64,000 nucleotides of DNA from an uncultured Bacilli bacterium (GTDB lineage Bacteria; Bacillota_I; Bacilli_A; RF39; UBA660), in assembly GCA_947625425.1 (NCBI GenBank), contig CANQOH010000003.1, positions 1 through 64,000 on the forward strand. The letters are read 5' to 3'. Positions 35,589-45,322 of this stretch are shown piece after piece. Position 1 is the stretch's first letter, and each line of letters starts with the position of its first letter. The notes under the pieces were generated by a model, which searched no databases, was not told the DNA's origin, and saw nothing but the letters and a program-made list of their open reading frames with translations. The position numbers and the translations under genes were made by a program.

Positions 35589-35861
35589 ATGGCTCATGAA
35601 TTAACTAATGATGAAATTGAAGAATTAGTAGGTCTTAAAGATCCAGATCGTAATTTCTTGAAAGTAAGAAAGAATGGTTTATTACTTACAGATAATCAAG
35701 TAGGGACTTTAGAAAGATATAATATTGATCCTAGTAAATGTGGTAGTATGTCGGAATTACTTTATATGATTGAACAAGAAGATTATGATGAAGATAGTGA
35801 ACTCGCTTATTTAGCAGAACAATTATCAGAAACTAATTATTATCAAAATACTAATAAATAA
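35589..35861 (+). CDS. Small acidic unknown protein
   Basis: 90 residues, acidic, cytosolic, no family recognised. Short motifs include ELTNDEIEELVGLKDPDRNF at the N-terminus and a very acidic C-terminal third (EQEDYDEDSELAYLAEQ). It starts 4 bp after the MazG-like gene behind AAAAGGAG, so it is in the same unit. Confidence 0.6.
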   Translation: MAHELTNDEIEELVGLKDPDRNFLKVRKNGLLLTDNQVGTLERYNIDPSKCGSMSELLYMIEQEDYDEDSELAYLAEQLSETNYYQNTNK

Positions 35862-35880
35862 TAGATAAGGTAGGTGGATT

Positions 35881-36462
35881 ATGTCTTCAAAAGATAAATT
35901 AAAAAGATATCAAAAAGCTAAATTTGAGAATTTTAAGAAAGTTAATGAATTAAAATTAAATGATGATGAAGCTTATATTGATTTAAAATTAGATGATTTT
36001 AAGAGCATTATATCTACTTACTCATTAAGTGTAAATCCTATTTTAAAAGAGGATTTTTTGTCTTTTATAGAAAACTATGCTTCTTATATACCTTTAGATT
36101 ATCCTTTAGTATTAGAAATACATAGTAAGAAGATTAGTGCGGAAGAAAGAATAGTTCTTAGAAAACTTATTAAGAATCATTTTAGTTTAATGAAGATTAA
36201 TAAAGAAGTTGAACTTAAAGCATTAAGAAGAAAGAGTTTTTTCTTCTTAATGATTGGTGTTATTGGCTTTATTTTATTAGCTATTAGTCTTAATTATAAT
36301 GTCTTAGGTTTTATGAAAGAAATTATATCTTTTATAGCTTCTTTTAGTGTATGGGAATTTGGGGAATTATGCCTATTTGAACAAGATGATTTAAAAGAAC
36401 AAATATTAAAATATAGTCATTTAGCAAAAATTAGAATTGTTTATAATAAAGATGATAGATAA
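35881..36462 (+). CDS. Membrane protein, unknown
   Basis: 193 residues. A cytosolic N-terminal half of about 115 residues includes EERIVLRKLIKNHF. Two membrane segments follow (about 121-140 and 146-165; FFFLMIGVIGFILLAISL, then EIISFIASFSVWEFGELCLF), with a short polar tail. No family recognised. Ribosome site GGTAGGTGG. Last gene of the MazG-like unit; no clear terminator follows. Confidence 0.6.
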   Translation: MSSKDKLKRYQKAKFENFKKVNELKLNDDEAYIDLKLDDFKSIISTYSLSVNPILKEDFLSFIENYASYIPLDYPLVLEIHSKKISAEERIVLRKLIKNHFSLMKINKEVELKALRRKSFFFLMIGVIGFILLAISLNYNVLGFMKEIISFIASFSVWEFGELCLFEQDDLKEQILKYSHLAKIRIVYNKDDR

Positions 36463-36475
36463 TTATAAATATTTA

Positions 36476-36484
36476 TGTTATAAT
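36476..36484 (+). promoter_or_regulatory. Extended -10 promoter
   Basis: TGTTATAAT, 36 bp before the ATG at 36521. Confidence 0.6.
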
Positions 36485-36520
36485 TAATTGAAGATATAAA
36501 GAAAACGGAGGGGATTACTC

Positions 36521-36772
36521 ATGGAAGGAAAAGGTCAAAAGTTTCAAGTTGAAGTTGAAACAGGAGAAATAATGGATGCTGAATTATTATCTGTAGTTGA
36601 AATAGATGGTAAAGAGTATGCTGTTTATTCTCTTGATAATAATAATGGAACATTTGATATATTAGCTTCGTATGTTACAAAAGATCAAGAAGGTTATGAT
36701 CAATTAGTAGATATAAATAACCCTATGGATAAAGAAAAAATATCTAACTTTATTAAAAGTCTTGTAGCATAA
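36521..36772 (+). CDS. DUF1292-like small protein
   Basis: 83 residues resembling DUF1292 proteins of Firmicutes: a short beta-rich domain with the ELLSVVEIDGKEYAVYSLDN core, followed by DILASYV and a helical end. Function of the family is unknown. Ribosome site ACGGAGGGG. It precedes a 1011-residue coiled-coil protein by 17 bp and is in the same transcription unit. Confidence 0.7.
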   Translation: MEGKGQKFQVEVETGEIMDAELLSVVEIDGKEYAVYSLDNNNGTFDILASYVTKDQEGYDQLVDINNPMDKEKISNFIKSLVA

Positions 36773-36789
36773 GGGGAGGAGAGGTTAAA

Positions 36790-39700
36790 ATGTTTGATAG
36801 ATTTAAACTTTTTCGTGATAAAGGAACTGTTGCTAGTGGAGTAGACTCTGACGTTAAAGATAAAATTACCGGTAAAAAAAGAAGTTTAAAAACACGTGGT
36901 AAGATTGATATTTCTAAGTTAGATTCTGATGATAAAATTAGAATAATGGTTGAAGATTTAATTGAAACTGATTCATTAGATGTAACTTTAGAAACTTTAG
37001 AAAGATATGCTCAAGAAGGCGATGAAGAAGTTAAAGCCTTTTTAGAAAGATTTAAAAAGATTAGTGCCCAAGTTAAAATAGATCAAAGATCAGATGCTTT
37101 GTCTTATAGAATAGAAGTTCTTGTTGAAGAATTAAAAGATTTATTAAAGAGTGCTGATGAATTAGTAGCATATGATAAATTTAAAGAAGTTCTTAATAAA
37201 GAAGCTTCTGATATAGATTTATATGCTAATGGTATTGTCAAAGGCTTAGATGAATATATGAGAAAGCGTGCTGCTTTAAAACGTGCAGTTGCTGAGTATG
37301 AAAAAGACTTTGGTACTTATATGTATGATAATGTAGATATATGTACTCCTTTAGAAGTAAGAGCTAGATATGAATTAATTGCTAAAAGAATAAATCAATT
37401 AAGAAATGAATTAACTACTGCTCCTGCAGATAAACAAGGTTATATTAAAGCTAAAATTAGTAGTTTAGAAAACTTAGTTCCTGTATTACCTAGTTTATTA
37501 GGAGATTCAAGTAAATTTGATGCAATTAAGAAAAATGTTGATGAAAGTCTTAATAAAACTTATAAGACTAAAGAAGACGATAAAGTTAAGTTATATAACG
37601 AGTTAAGAAATTTATTAGTAGCTTCTAGAGAAAGTTTAATGAATAAACTTAGAAAACTTGATTATACATTAAATGATGATATAAGAGATCTTAATAATAA
37701 ACTTACAGAAGTCGTTGGTAAATATTCTTTAAGTGTAGAAGAAAAGAATGAAATAAGAAATAGAGTAACTAAGGAAGTTAAATTATTCCCTGAAGTTAAT
37801 GATGAATTATATAAAGCAATAGTAGGTAATAGAGGTTTATTAGATGCGATACATTATGCTGTTGAACCAGTATATAATTTAAATCTTAGTGGGGAAGAAT
37901 TTAAAGCAGCTTTAAATAATATAGTTAATGTTGTAGCTGGTTTAAAGAGTAATCCTGTTTTAGTAGCTCATGGAGCTAAGATCGATTTTGATGAAAAAAA
38001 TTATACTTTAAATATTTATATACCAGAAGTTGGAATTAGTTATTCTAAACAAGTATTTGATGTTAAGAAACATCAAGATGATACAGCATTAAAAGTTGAT
38101 AAAATATTAGAAGAATATGCTGATAGTGTTAAAGCTATATATGCTGATAAGATGATTACATATTTAAATTTAGTTAGTCGTATGGAAAATATTGAATTAA
38201 CTAAGTTTGATGAATTAATTACTAATAAAGGTAATGTTTATAAAGATATGATTGTAGCTTTAGGAGTTAATGAAGCTACAGCTATTGGACTTATTGATCG
38301 TAAAGCTTTAGATGTTGCTAATGAATGTAATCGTGGATATAGTAAGAAAGATTTAGAAGTTGTTGATTTTGTTAAAGATAACTTAGTTGAGAAATTTGCT
38401 TATATTAAAAAGGGTATTAGTGAATTATCTAAGTTTGAATATGGAACTCAAGAATTTAAAGATAAATATAGTGAAGTTCAACAATTATTTAATAAGTTTA
38501 TTTCTTATGTTAATAGTGATGAATGTAAGAGATATGGTATTAGTATGCTTTATGATGAAGTTACAGAAAAGATAGCTATAGATTATAATTGTTCTTTATT
38601 ACAACCATTTGGTATGGAAGTATTAACTAATGAAGCTTTAGTAGCTAAGAATAAAGCTAAAGGTAGTGAAAAACCAGCACCTGCTCCATCAGGAGATTCT
38701 GGAGCACCTGCTCCAACACCAGAACCAATACCTACTGGTACACCAGAACCTAAACCTGAACCAGTAGTTACGGAAGAACAATTACAAGATCAACAAGTAT
38801 ATATTGAATTAATGAATGTTATCAATGAAAAGATAAGAGAATTAAATGGTATTAATAATCAACTATATACTTTTGAAAAGAATATTGAATTAACTGATGA
38901 ATTTGTTAGAAATAATATTCGTTATGAAAGACAAGCAAGAAATTTAGATTTTGAAGTATTGTCTTTAAAAACAGAGTTATCAACTAGAAGAGCACAATAT
39001 GCTAGAAAGTATAAACAATTATTATTTAGTAATACAACAATTAGAGATATGAAGTTTGAAGAGATTAAATTCCCGGTTAATTATCAAGCGTTTGTTCAAG
39101 AACATGATACATTAGTTGTTGAAGCAGAAATGAAGATTGCTGAGTTAGCTGAAGAAAAGAAATCTAATCCAAGTGCTGCTCAAGAAGTAATGAATAAAAT
39201 CAATGTATTATTAGAATTTATTGATAGTCAAAATTCCGTTATAGGACGTTCATTAGTAGCTGAATCACAAGTTTCAAATATTGATATTGTCGAAATGTTA
39301 CAAAAACGTCGTGAATTTAAGAAACAATTAAGAGAACAATTACGTAATGGTAAAGGTCAACCAGAAATTAATCCTGAACCTGTACCACCAATTGAACCAC
39401 CAAAAGATGATGAACCTCTTGGAGTTACAATTACTGGTAAGAGTTTAAAATTTAATCCTCGTAAGAAACCAATTATTGATCGTCAATATTGTAGTATATT
39501 GACAGGAGTTGAAACATTAAAAGTTTCAGTTATTAAAAATGGTCTTAAGATTAAATATAGTAAAGACTTAGCCGAAAAATTACAAAATGTAAAGAATAGT
39601 CTTGCACGTTTAGCTTTAGTTAATAAAAATAACTATCGTTCAAGAAAAAATGTAACATTAGATATACCTGTTGATGGTACAGAAGTTGAAACTGAATTAT

Positions 39701-39825
39701 CATTTAAGAATAAAGAAGAGATAAATCCTGATGATTATAAATTAGAAGTTAGAAATGATGATGGAGTTATCTATGAATATGATTTAGCTGATTTACCAGA
39801 AGAGGAGAAAGGTAGATCGAGATAA
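36790..39825 (+). CDS. Large coiled-coil protein with Pro-rich hinge
   Basis: 1011 residues, no signal peptide or membrane segment, family not recognised. Residues 1-620 are almost wholly helical, with long charged stretches. A Pro/Glu/Ala-rich hinge (about 630-665, EKPAPAPSGDSGAPAPTPEP and following) leads to a second helical region (about 670-865). A second Pro-rich linker (PEINPEPVPPIEPPKDDEP, about 860-880) precedes a beta-rich C-terminal domain (about 880-1005). The layout suggests a cytosolic scaffold or structural protein. Ribosome site GGGGAGGAGAGG is very strong, so it is probably abundant. Confidence 0.65.
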   Translation: MFDRFKLFRDKGTVASGVDSDVKDKITGKKRSLKTRGKIDISKLDSDDKIRIMVEDLIETDSLDVTLETLERYAQEGDEEVKAFLERFKKISAQVKIDQRSDALSYRIEVLVEELKDLLKSADELVAYDKFKEVLNKEASDIDLYANGIVKGLDEYMRKRAALKRAVAEYEKDFGTYMYDNVDICTPLEVRARYELIAKRINQLRNELTTAPADKQGYIKAKISSLENLVPVLPSLLGDSSKFDAIKKNVDESLNKTYKTKEDDKVKLYNELRNLLVASRESLMNKLRKLDYTLNDDIRDLNNKLTEVVGKYSLSVEEKNEIRNRVTKEVKLFPEVNDELYKAIVGNRGLLDAIHYAVEPVYNLNLSGEEFKAALNNIVNVVAGLKSNPVLVAHGAKIDFDEKNYTLNIYIPEVGISYSKQVFDVKKHQDDTALKVDKILEEYADSVKAIYADKMITYLNLVSRMENIELTKFDELITNKGNVYKDMIVALGVNEATAIGLIDRKALDVANECNRGYSKKDLEVVDFVKDNLVEKFAYIKKGISELSKFEYGTQEFKDKYSEVQQLFNKFISYVNSDECKRYGISMLYDEVTEKIAIDYNCSLLQPFGMEVLTNEALVAKNKAKGSEKPAPAPSGDSGAPAPTPEPIPTGTPEPKPEPVVTEEQLQDQQVYIELMNVINEKIRELNGINNQLYTFEKNIELTDEFVRNNIRYERQARNLDFEVLSLKTELSTRRAQYARKYKQLLFSNTTIRDMKFEEIKFPVNYQAFVQEHDTLVVEAEMKIAELAEEKKSNPSAAQEVMNKINVLLEFIDSQNSVIGRSLVAESQVSNIDIVEMLQKRREFKKQLREQLRNGKGQPEINPEPVPPIEPPKDDEPLGVTITGKSLKFNPRKKPIIDRQYCSILTGVETLKVSVIKNGLKIKYSKDLAEKLQNVKNSLARLALVNKNNYRSRKNVTLDIPVDGTEVETELSFKNKEEINPDDYKLEVRNDDGVIYEYDLADLPEEEKGRSR

Positions 39826-39828
39826 ATT

Positions 39829-39855
39829 AAGCACCTATTATGATAGGTGCTTTTA
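39829..39855 (+). terminator. Terminator
   Basis: AAGCACCTAT / ATAGGTGCTT perfect 10-bp stem, loop TATG, then T-rich. Confidence 0.85.
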
Positions 39856-39857
39856 TG

Positions 39858-39886
39858 TTGAAAAAAAGTTAAAAAAAGTGTATATT
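39858..39886 (+). promoter_or_regulatory. Sigma-A promoter
   Basis: TTGAAA at 39858 and TATATT at 39881 with a 17-bp spacer, starting right after the preceding terminator. Confidence 0.6.
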
Positions 39887-39931
39887 AATTATAGTAGGAA
39901 ACTATGAGAATAAAGAGAGGAGTTGTTTTTT

Positions 39932-41182
39932 ATGGATGAAAAAGATCCTAATGTTGTAAATAAACCTGATACAAAAGTAGATACAACTCCTAATAGTGAT
40001 ACACCAACTATTTCACCATCTGTATCAACTGATATGGAAATGTTGGAAAAAAGACGTGATTTATCAGCTATAATTCCTAAATTTGAAGAAGAAGATAATA
40101 ATGCTAATTCTTTAGAATTAATTAGTAAAGATAATGAACTTAAAAGTGATGGAGCAGTAGCTTTAGGAACAATTAATAGTGAAGGAGTAATAACAGTTAA
40201 CGAAACTGCTGTATTACCTGAACAAATAGATATTGAAAAAAGAAGAATTGAAGCCCAAAAAAGAAAAAATCAACATAATAAGAAACAAAAGAAAAAAGTT
40301 AATTTAACAGCTCAGAAAATTCAAAATTGGACAGCTTTAGTTGTTTTATTCCTAATAATAGGTGTAGGTGGATTTATATATTATTTTTTTAATCGTTCAA
40401 CAGCTGAAGATTTTGAACCTATTAATTTAACTATTGAATTAGGTGATAAATTACCAATTAGAACATCTTCTTATGTTAAACCAGGTGTTGGTAAAGAAGT
40501 AGATGAACTACAATATGCTTTAGATTTATCTAAAGTAAATGAATCAGAACCTGGTACTTATGATTTTACAGTAACTTATAATAAAATTAAAAAAACAGGT
40601 AAGATAAAGATTCAAGATACTAAAGAACCAGAATTAGAAGTTAGAGAATTAATTATATCTGAAGGTACTTCATATACAGCAGCTTCATTTGTTGAAAGTT
40701 GTAGTGATCCAAGTGGATGTAATTATTCTTTCCAAGATAGTTTAACACCAACAAAGTATACTTCACCAGGTTCATATGTTGTTTATGTAGTTGCTAGTGA
40801 TGCTTTTAATAATTCAACAACTAAACAAGCGAGTTTAATTATTGAAACTGAAGGTACTTTAAGAAAATATGAAAAGAATATTGCATATGATAATTCATTA
40901 GGTTATGAAGTATCTGAAACATATGATTTAAGATTCTTAAATAATCGTGAAGATGCAATCTTAATTACAGGAACACATGTAACTACTCATCAATATCAGG
41001 ATAAGAGTAGATATGAAAAAGATCGTCAAACATATGCTGGAGAAGCTAATTATACATTTGATGATGCAAGTATGAAGATTATTTATACACAAACTAATTT
41101 AACATTTGTAGGTAGTAATTATTCACGAATGTCTGATGTTGAAAGTTATTTAACTAGAGAAGGATTTTCTTATGTAGATTAA
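39932..41182 (+). CDS. Membrane-anchored Ig-like domain protein
   Basis: About 416 residues. A cytosolic N-terminal part of about 130 residues, ending in a basic stretch (RRIEAQKRKNQHNKKQKKK), precedes one membrane segment (about 136-154) and an exported C-terminal part. The outer region contains an Ig-like/DUF5011-type domain (TKEPELEVRELIISEGTSYT, then YTSPGSYVVYVVASDAFNNS) with a Cys pair (ESCSDPSGCNY). A similar module occurs in the CAP protein at 43698. The ATG at 39932 lies 11 nt from GAGAGGAG; TTG 39923 is too close. Probably a wall- or surface-related protein. Confidence 0.7.
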   Translation: MDEKDPNVVNKPDTKVDTTPNSDTPTISPSVSTDMEMLEKRRDLSAIIPKFEEEDNNANSLELISKDNELKSDGAVALGTINSEGVITVNETAVLPEQIDIEKRRIEAQKRKNQHNKKQKKKVNLTAQKIQNWTALVVLFLIIGVGGFIYYFFNRSTAEDFEPINLTIELGDKLPIRTSSYVKPGVGKEVDELQYALDLSKVNESEPGTYDFTVTYNKIKKTGKIKIQDTKEPELEVRELIISEGTSYTAASFVESCSDPSGCNYSFQDSLTPTKYTSPGSYVVYVVASDAFNNSTTKQASLIIETEGTLRKYEKNIAYDNSLGYEVSETYDLRFLNNREDAILITGTHVTTHQYQDKSRYEKDRQTYAGEANYTFDDASMKIIYTQTNLTFVGSNYSRMSDVESYLTREGFSYVD

Positions 41183-41194
41183 GAAAATCCTTTT
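41160..41194 (+). terminator. Terminator overlapping gene end
   Basis: AAGGATTTTCTTA / TAAGAAAATCCTT 13-bp stem, loop TGTAGAT, then T. The last codons and stop lie inside the stem. Confidence 0.85.
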
Positions 41195-41215
41195 GTTCTA
41201 AATTGTAGAGTAGTG

Positions 41216-41244
41216 TTGAAAAGAATAGTAAATTTTTATATAAT
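41216..41244 (+). promoter_or_regulatory. Sigma-A promoter
   Basis: TTGAAA at 41216 and TATAAT at 41239, spacer exactly 17 bp. Confidence 0.75.
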
Positions 41245-41294
41245 TAAATAGATAATAAAGAGTTTATAACTTGAGAATAAAAAGGGTGATATAG

Positions 41295-42719
41295 ATGAGA
41301 AGACAAAGAAGATCACTAAATAAAAAAGTTTATTATAAGAGAAATAATCATGCAAATAAAAAAGTTAGAGAAGAACATAATGATGATATTTTTGAAGTAA
41401 TAGATCAACTAGCTACTAAAGATTTTTCAAAAAATGAAGTAATTATAGAAGATGAAGAAGAAATAATTTCTGATAATAAAGTACCTATTAAGAAGAATGA
41501 TACTTATGTAGATGAAGAAGATATATCATATGAAAAACATTATGATTATAATGATCCAAATATCAATATTCTTAATTTAGATAAGAATGAAGAAGTAGAA
41601 GATAATTCTAAAGAAGATAATAATGATCGAATTATTATCGATATAAGTTCTAAGAAACATGTTAGTTTTAAAACAAGAATTATTGCTTTAAGTATTTTAA
41701 TTTTGATATGTTTAATTAGTGCTATTTTATTATTTGGTTATTCATTAAGACTTAATGATAATAAAGAAGTTACTTTTGATAGTAGAGGTTTTAGTGATTA
41801 TCGTCTTTACTTAAGAGAGAATGGTACGGGTTTAGAGTATTTAGATAAAGATGATTTAAGAAAAAGTAATCGTGCTTATTTAATGAATTTAGTTGATAAA
41901 TTAGATGTTAATTTTACTTATGATTTTGATATTAACCAGAAGAGTAATATTGATTTTAGATATCGAGTAATGGCAGAAATAGTAATTAAAGATCTTAATA
42001 ATAAAGAAATATATTCTGATAGATCTCCTTTATCATCATTAAAAGTTATTAAAATGAATGATACTAAGACGAGTATTAAAGAAGAAGTTAAAGATATAGA
42101 TTATATTTATTATCAAAGTATTGCAGATAGTTATAGTAGTCAATTAGGGGAAGAAACTAATAATTATTTAAATATATATTTAGATGTTAAAAAAGAAAAT
42201 AGTGATAAAGAAAAGAATATTCTTTTAGATGATGAAGATAAAGTATTAGTTACAATTCCATTAACTGATGATGTATTAATGTCTAGTATTACATATACTA
42301 ATGTATTAAGAGATAATCAGAAGGTTAGTAGAGTAGGTTTTCTTAATACTAAAAGAGATATAGCTTGTATAGCTTTAGTATTTGTTGTCTTAGCTATTTA
42401 TTTTGCATTACATTTATATAATTTATTATCTTTATTAAGAGATAAAAAGAGTATTTATGATAAGTATATAGAGAGATTACTAAGAAAGTATAATAAATGT
42501 ATTGCTGAGAGTGAAACAATTGTTAATTTAAAGAAATATAATGTTATTAAAATTAAGAATTTTGAAGAGTTATTAGATGTTTATTATAATTTGGGTTTAC
42601 CAATTATATATTGTGAAGTTGTTAAGGGTCAAAAGAGTTATTTCTATATAAAGAATAATAAAGATATATATTTATTACAGATTAAAGCTGTTGATTTAGA
42701 AAAGAAAGAAACTATTTAA
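41295..42719 (+). CDS. Two-pass membrane protein with external domain
   Basis: 474 residues. A basic, then very acidic cytosolic N-terminus (1-128) leads to one membrane segment (about 132-152). An exported region of about 200 residues follows, then a second segment (about 355-378) and a cytosolic C-terminus of about 95 residues. The topology and the external sequence (FTYDFDINQKSNIDFRYRVM, KVLVTIPLTDDVLMSSITYT) recall DUF5305-type membrane proteins, but this is only a resemblance. Ribosome site AAAGGGTG. Monocistronic. Confidence 0.6.
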   Translation: MRRQRRSLNKKVYYKRNNHANKKVREEHNDDIFEVIDQLATKDFSKNEVIIEDEEEIISDNKVPIKKNDTYVDEEDISYEKHYDYNDPNINILNLDKNEEVEDNSKEDNNDRIIIDISSKKHVSFKTRIIALSILILICLISAILLFGYSLRLNDNKEVTFDSRGFSDYRLYLRENGTGLEYLDKDDLRKSNRAYLMNLVDKLDVNFTYDFDINQKSNIDFRYRVMAEIVIKDLNNKEIYSDRSPLSSLKVIKMNDTKTSIKEEVKDIDYIYYQSIADSYSSQLGEETNNYLNIYLDVKKENSDKEKNILLDDEDKVLVTIPLTDDVLMSSITYTNVLRDNQKVSRVGFLNTKRDIACIALVFVVLAIYFALHLYNLLSLLRDKKSIYDKYIERLLRKYNKCIAESETIVNLKKYNVIKIKNFEELLDVYYNLGLPIIYCEVVKGQKSYFYIKNNKDIYLLQIKAVDLEKKETI

Positions 42720-42742
42720 AGTAATTTTAAATAGTTTTTTTT
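42712..42742 (+). terminator. Terminator
   Basis: CTATTTAAA / TTTAAATAG 9-bp stem with loop GTAAT, followed by eight T. Confidence 0.8.
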
Positions 42743-42791
42743 ATTATGCAATTAGTGTTGTTTGGAATAGATTATTATAGGGGAGGTATAT

Positions 42792-43673
42792 ATGAATAAT
42801 AACACTAATTGTTTATTGCAATCAGCAAGACAAAAAGTAAATAATTATAATAAGAATAATTCATCAAATGGAGCTTGTTGTGGTTTTAGAGATTTATCAG
42901 TAGGACCACAAGGTCCAACTGGTCCTCAAGGTCCAACGGGACCAACAGGACCTCAAGGAATCCAAGGTGTTCAAGGTATTCAAGGTCTTATAGGACCTAC
43001 TGGTCCACAAGGTATCCAAGGAATCCAAGGTGTAGCTGGACTTGTTGGTGCCACTGGCCCACAAGGTGAAGTAGGACCAACTGGAGCCACTGGGGCAACT
43101 GGACCTACAGGTGCCGTCGGACCTCAAGGTATTCAAGGACCTATTGGTTTAACTGGAGCTACTGGTCCAACAGGACCAACAGGTGCAACTGGAGCCACTG
43201 GACCTACAGGTGCCGTCGGACCTCAAGGTATTCAAGGACTTATTGGCTTAACTGGAGCTACAGGCCCAACAGGACCAACAGGACCAACCGGAGCAACAGG
43301 TCCAGCAGGTGAAACAGGAGCAGCTGGAGCCGATGCACCAACACCGACAATCACAGTTGGAACTGTAACAACAGGAGCTGCTGGAAGTCCTGCGGCTGCA
43401 ACAATATCTGGAACAGCACCAAACTACACACTTGATTTAACTATTCCACAAGGTGAAACAGGTGCCACAGGTCCAGCAGGTGAAACTGGTCCTCAAGGAG
43501 AAACAGGAGCAGCTGGAGCCGATGCACCAACACCGACAATAACAATAGGAACTGTAACAACTGGTGCACCTGGAAGTCAAGCAGCTGCAACATTAACGGG
43601 AACAGCACCAAACTATACATTAGATTTAACTATTCCACAAGGACCTACTGGTCCAGCTGGTGCTGCGGCATAA
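42792..43673 (+). CDS. Collagen-like Gly-X-Y repeat protein
   Basis: 293 residues. A short N-terminal region rich in Asn and Cys ([14 protein letters not shown]) is followed by long Gly-X-Y repeats rich in GPTGPQ, GATGPT and GIQG (about residues 38-175). Two copies of a non-collagen module ([16 protein letters not shown]...[12 protein letters not shown]) follow, separated by further G-X-Y repeats. No signal peptide or anchor is seen. Similar architecture is known for exosporium and surface filament proteins of Firmicutes. The region is visibly richer in G and C than its neighbours because of Gly, Pro and Ala codons. Ribosome site GGGGAGG. Confidence 0.85.
   Translation: MNNNTNCLLQSARQKVNNYNKNNSSNGACCGFRDLSVGPQGPTGPQGPTGPTGPQGIQGVQGIQGLIGPTGPQGIQGIQGVAGLVGATGPQGEVGPTGATGATGPTGAVGPQGIQGPIGLTGATGPTGPTGATGATGPTGAVGPQGIQGLIGLTGATGPTGPTGPTGATGPAGETGAAGADAPTPTITVGTVTTGAAGSPAAATISGTAPNYTLDLTIPQGETGATGPAGETGPQGETGAAGADAPTPTITIGTVTTGAPGSQAAATLTGTAPNYTLDLTIPQGPTGPAGAAA
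43312..43641 (+). repeat. Duplicated module in collagen-like gene
   Basis: Two copies of a roughly 130-bp unit, from about 43312 and 43504, encoding [13 protein letters not shown]...GTVTTGA...LDLTIPQG. The copies share long identical DNA stretches, such as GCCGATGCACCAACACCGAC, consistent with recent duplication. Confidence 0.75.
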
Positions 43674-43674
43674 T

Positions 43675-43699
43675 AAAAAGACTTTTTAAAAGTCTTTTT
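43675..43699. terminator. Bidirectional terminator
   Basis: AAAAAGACTTT / AAAGTCTTTTT hairpin between convergent genes. Confidence 0.8.
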
Positions 43700-45299
43700 A
43701 TGTTGAGAATGTTTGTACAATAAATACTTCATTATTGAATTCTGCTCGACCAATACCCATTTTAGCATACATATCAGTTAAGATAGCTTTACGATGTGAT
43801 TCAGAACCCATTAAACCTTCAAAAGCTAATTTATTGTTTGCATAATTATAAGCGATATTTTCTGATCTACCAGAAGGAATTGTTAAACCATATTCATCCC
43901 ATAGAGTAGTCCACTTAGTACCATCAGGTCGAGTATGATTTTTATATGGAATACCAGAATAAGCTAATTCAATAGCACGCATTGTTGCAACCATACATAA
44001 ATGATAATCTAATTCAACACTATTTAAACCAGCACTCTTACGAGCAGCATTAGTATAAGATAAGAATTCATTTAAAGCATTACCATATTCTTTATTAATA
44101 CCATCTTTAGTATTATACATATACATAGCTTCTCCTAATAATTTTTTAGTAGTACCAGTAAAATTAGAATAAGCATACTTGATACTTGAATTTTGTTTAC
44201 CACGAGAACTTATTATAGTGTAGTTACAGCTTGAATCTCTAGAATATTTAACATAACTATATGGTGTTGATCTAGTAGTACCATAGAAATCTTCAACAAG
44301 AGTATAATTATAATATTCTTTATTATTTTCAACAGTACAAGTACGAGATTCTGGAGAAATAACATTTTTAGCACTAAATGAATATATCTTTGGCTTAGTT
44401 GTACCACCACTTGGTTTGGTTGTACTACCACCACTAGGTTTAGTAGAACCACCGCTTGGTTTAGTTGTACTGCCACCACTAGGTTTAGTAGAACCACCAC
44501 TTGGTTTAGTAGAACCACCACTTGGATTAGTATTTGGTTTTTCACCAGTAGAAGGTTGCTCAGCAGGAGTAATAGTTAATTTAGTAGTTCCTTCATTACA
44601 ATTATTAGATATATCACAAACTACTAAAGTAACATCTTGAGTACCTTCTTTAGTTAAATCATATTCTTCTTTAAAACTTATTTGATAATCTGTCATTTCA
44701 CTATTATCTTCATAAGTTTCTATAAAATTATTTAAATCAATAGTTTCATCAGCAGCAATAGATACTTCTTTTAAAGTAAAAGTAGGACTTGTTGTATCGA
44801 TAATAGATAGTTTAGTTTCATATTCATAGTCAGAAAAGATAATAACATCAATATTTCTAATACCTTTTAAATAATAATCACCATCTTTTTCATAAGTAAA
44901 TTGTTCTAAATCAAGAGAATTATTATTTTCAAAATATTGAATAGAACTACTACTAGGTAAGACATAATCTTCTCTAAAATAGTTTTGTAGATCAGGGAGA
45001 ATAGTTCCAGTTTCAACAACTAATTCTTCTTTAATATAACCATCTACTAATTCAATATATCTTATTCCATCTTCTTCTATGTATCTTAGTTTACTTTCAT
45101 TCTTACTTAATATAGAATTTAAACCAATACTAACAACAAAGACAGATACAATAAAGATTCCAATAGTTAAGATAAGGGTGATTATACTTATCGTATTATG
45201 TAATACATTTATATCTTCATCAAATAAAGATGTTAAAAGATTAGATATTTTAGTATTAAGAGATTTGATAAATTGTTTTACTTTATCTATAACCTTCAT
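43698..45299 (-). CDS. CAP/SCP-domain surface protein with Ig-like and repeat region
   Basis: 533 residues. Cytosolic N-terminus, one membrane segment (about 33-60), then an Ig-like/DUF5011-type module (about 165-245, SPTFTLKEVSIAADETIDLN and VVCDISNNC). A Ser/Gly/Lys/Pro repeat follows, with about six KPSGGST units (about 255-300). The C-terminal CAP (SCP/PR1) domain (about 410-533) has LNEFLSYTNAARKSAGLNSV, YKNHTRPDG, SENIAYN and SHRKAILTDMYAKMGIG, covering the expected His/Glu cavity residues. Bacterial CAP proteins are mostly of unknown activity. Promoter TGTTATAAT at 45323-45331 (reverse). Confidence 0.85.
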   Translation of the reverse strand: MKVIDKVKQFIKSLNTKISNLLTSLFDEDINVLHNTISIITLILTIGIFIVSVFVVSIGLNSILSKNESKLRYIEEDGIRYIELVDGYIKEELVVETGTILPDLQNYFREDYVLPSSSSIQYFENNNSLDLEQFTYEKDGDYYLKGIRNIDVIIFSDYEYETKLSIIDTTSPTFTLKEVSIAADETIDLNNFIETYEDNSEMTDYQISFKEEYDLTKEGTQDVTLVVCDISNNCNEGTTKLTITPAEQPSTGEKPNTNPSGGSTKPSGGSTKPSGGSTTKPSGGSTKPSGGSTTKPSGGTTKPKIYSFSAKNVISPESRTCTVENNKEYYNYTLVEDFYGTTRSTPYSYVKYSRDSSCNYTIISSRGKQNSSIKYAYSNFTGTTKKLLGEAMYMYNTKDGINKEYGNALNEFLSYTNAARKSAGLNSVELDYHLCMVATMRAIELAYSGIPYKNHTRPDGTKWTTLWDEYGLTIPSGRSENIAYNYANNKLAFEGLMGSESHRKAILTDMYAKMGIGRAEFNNEVFIVQTFST

Positions 45300-45322
45300 A
45301 TTTACACCCTCTACTATATTTA

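Noticed and set aside
42897..43136. Reverse-strand reading frame of Ser/Leu/Trp repeats
   Set aside because: It is the complement of the Gly-X-Y repeat of the collagen-like gene and has no ribosome site.
44213..44640. Repeat-rich open frames overlapping the CAP gene
   Set aside because: They are out-of-frame shadows of the KPSGGST repeat.
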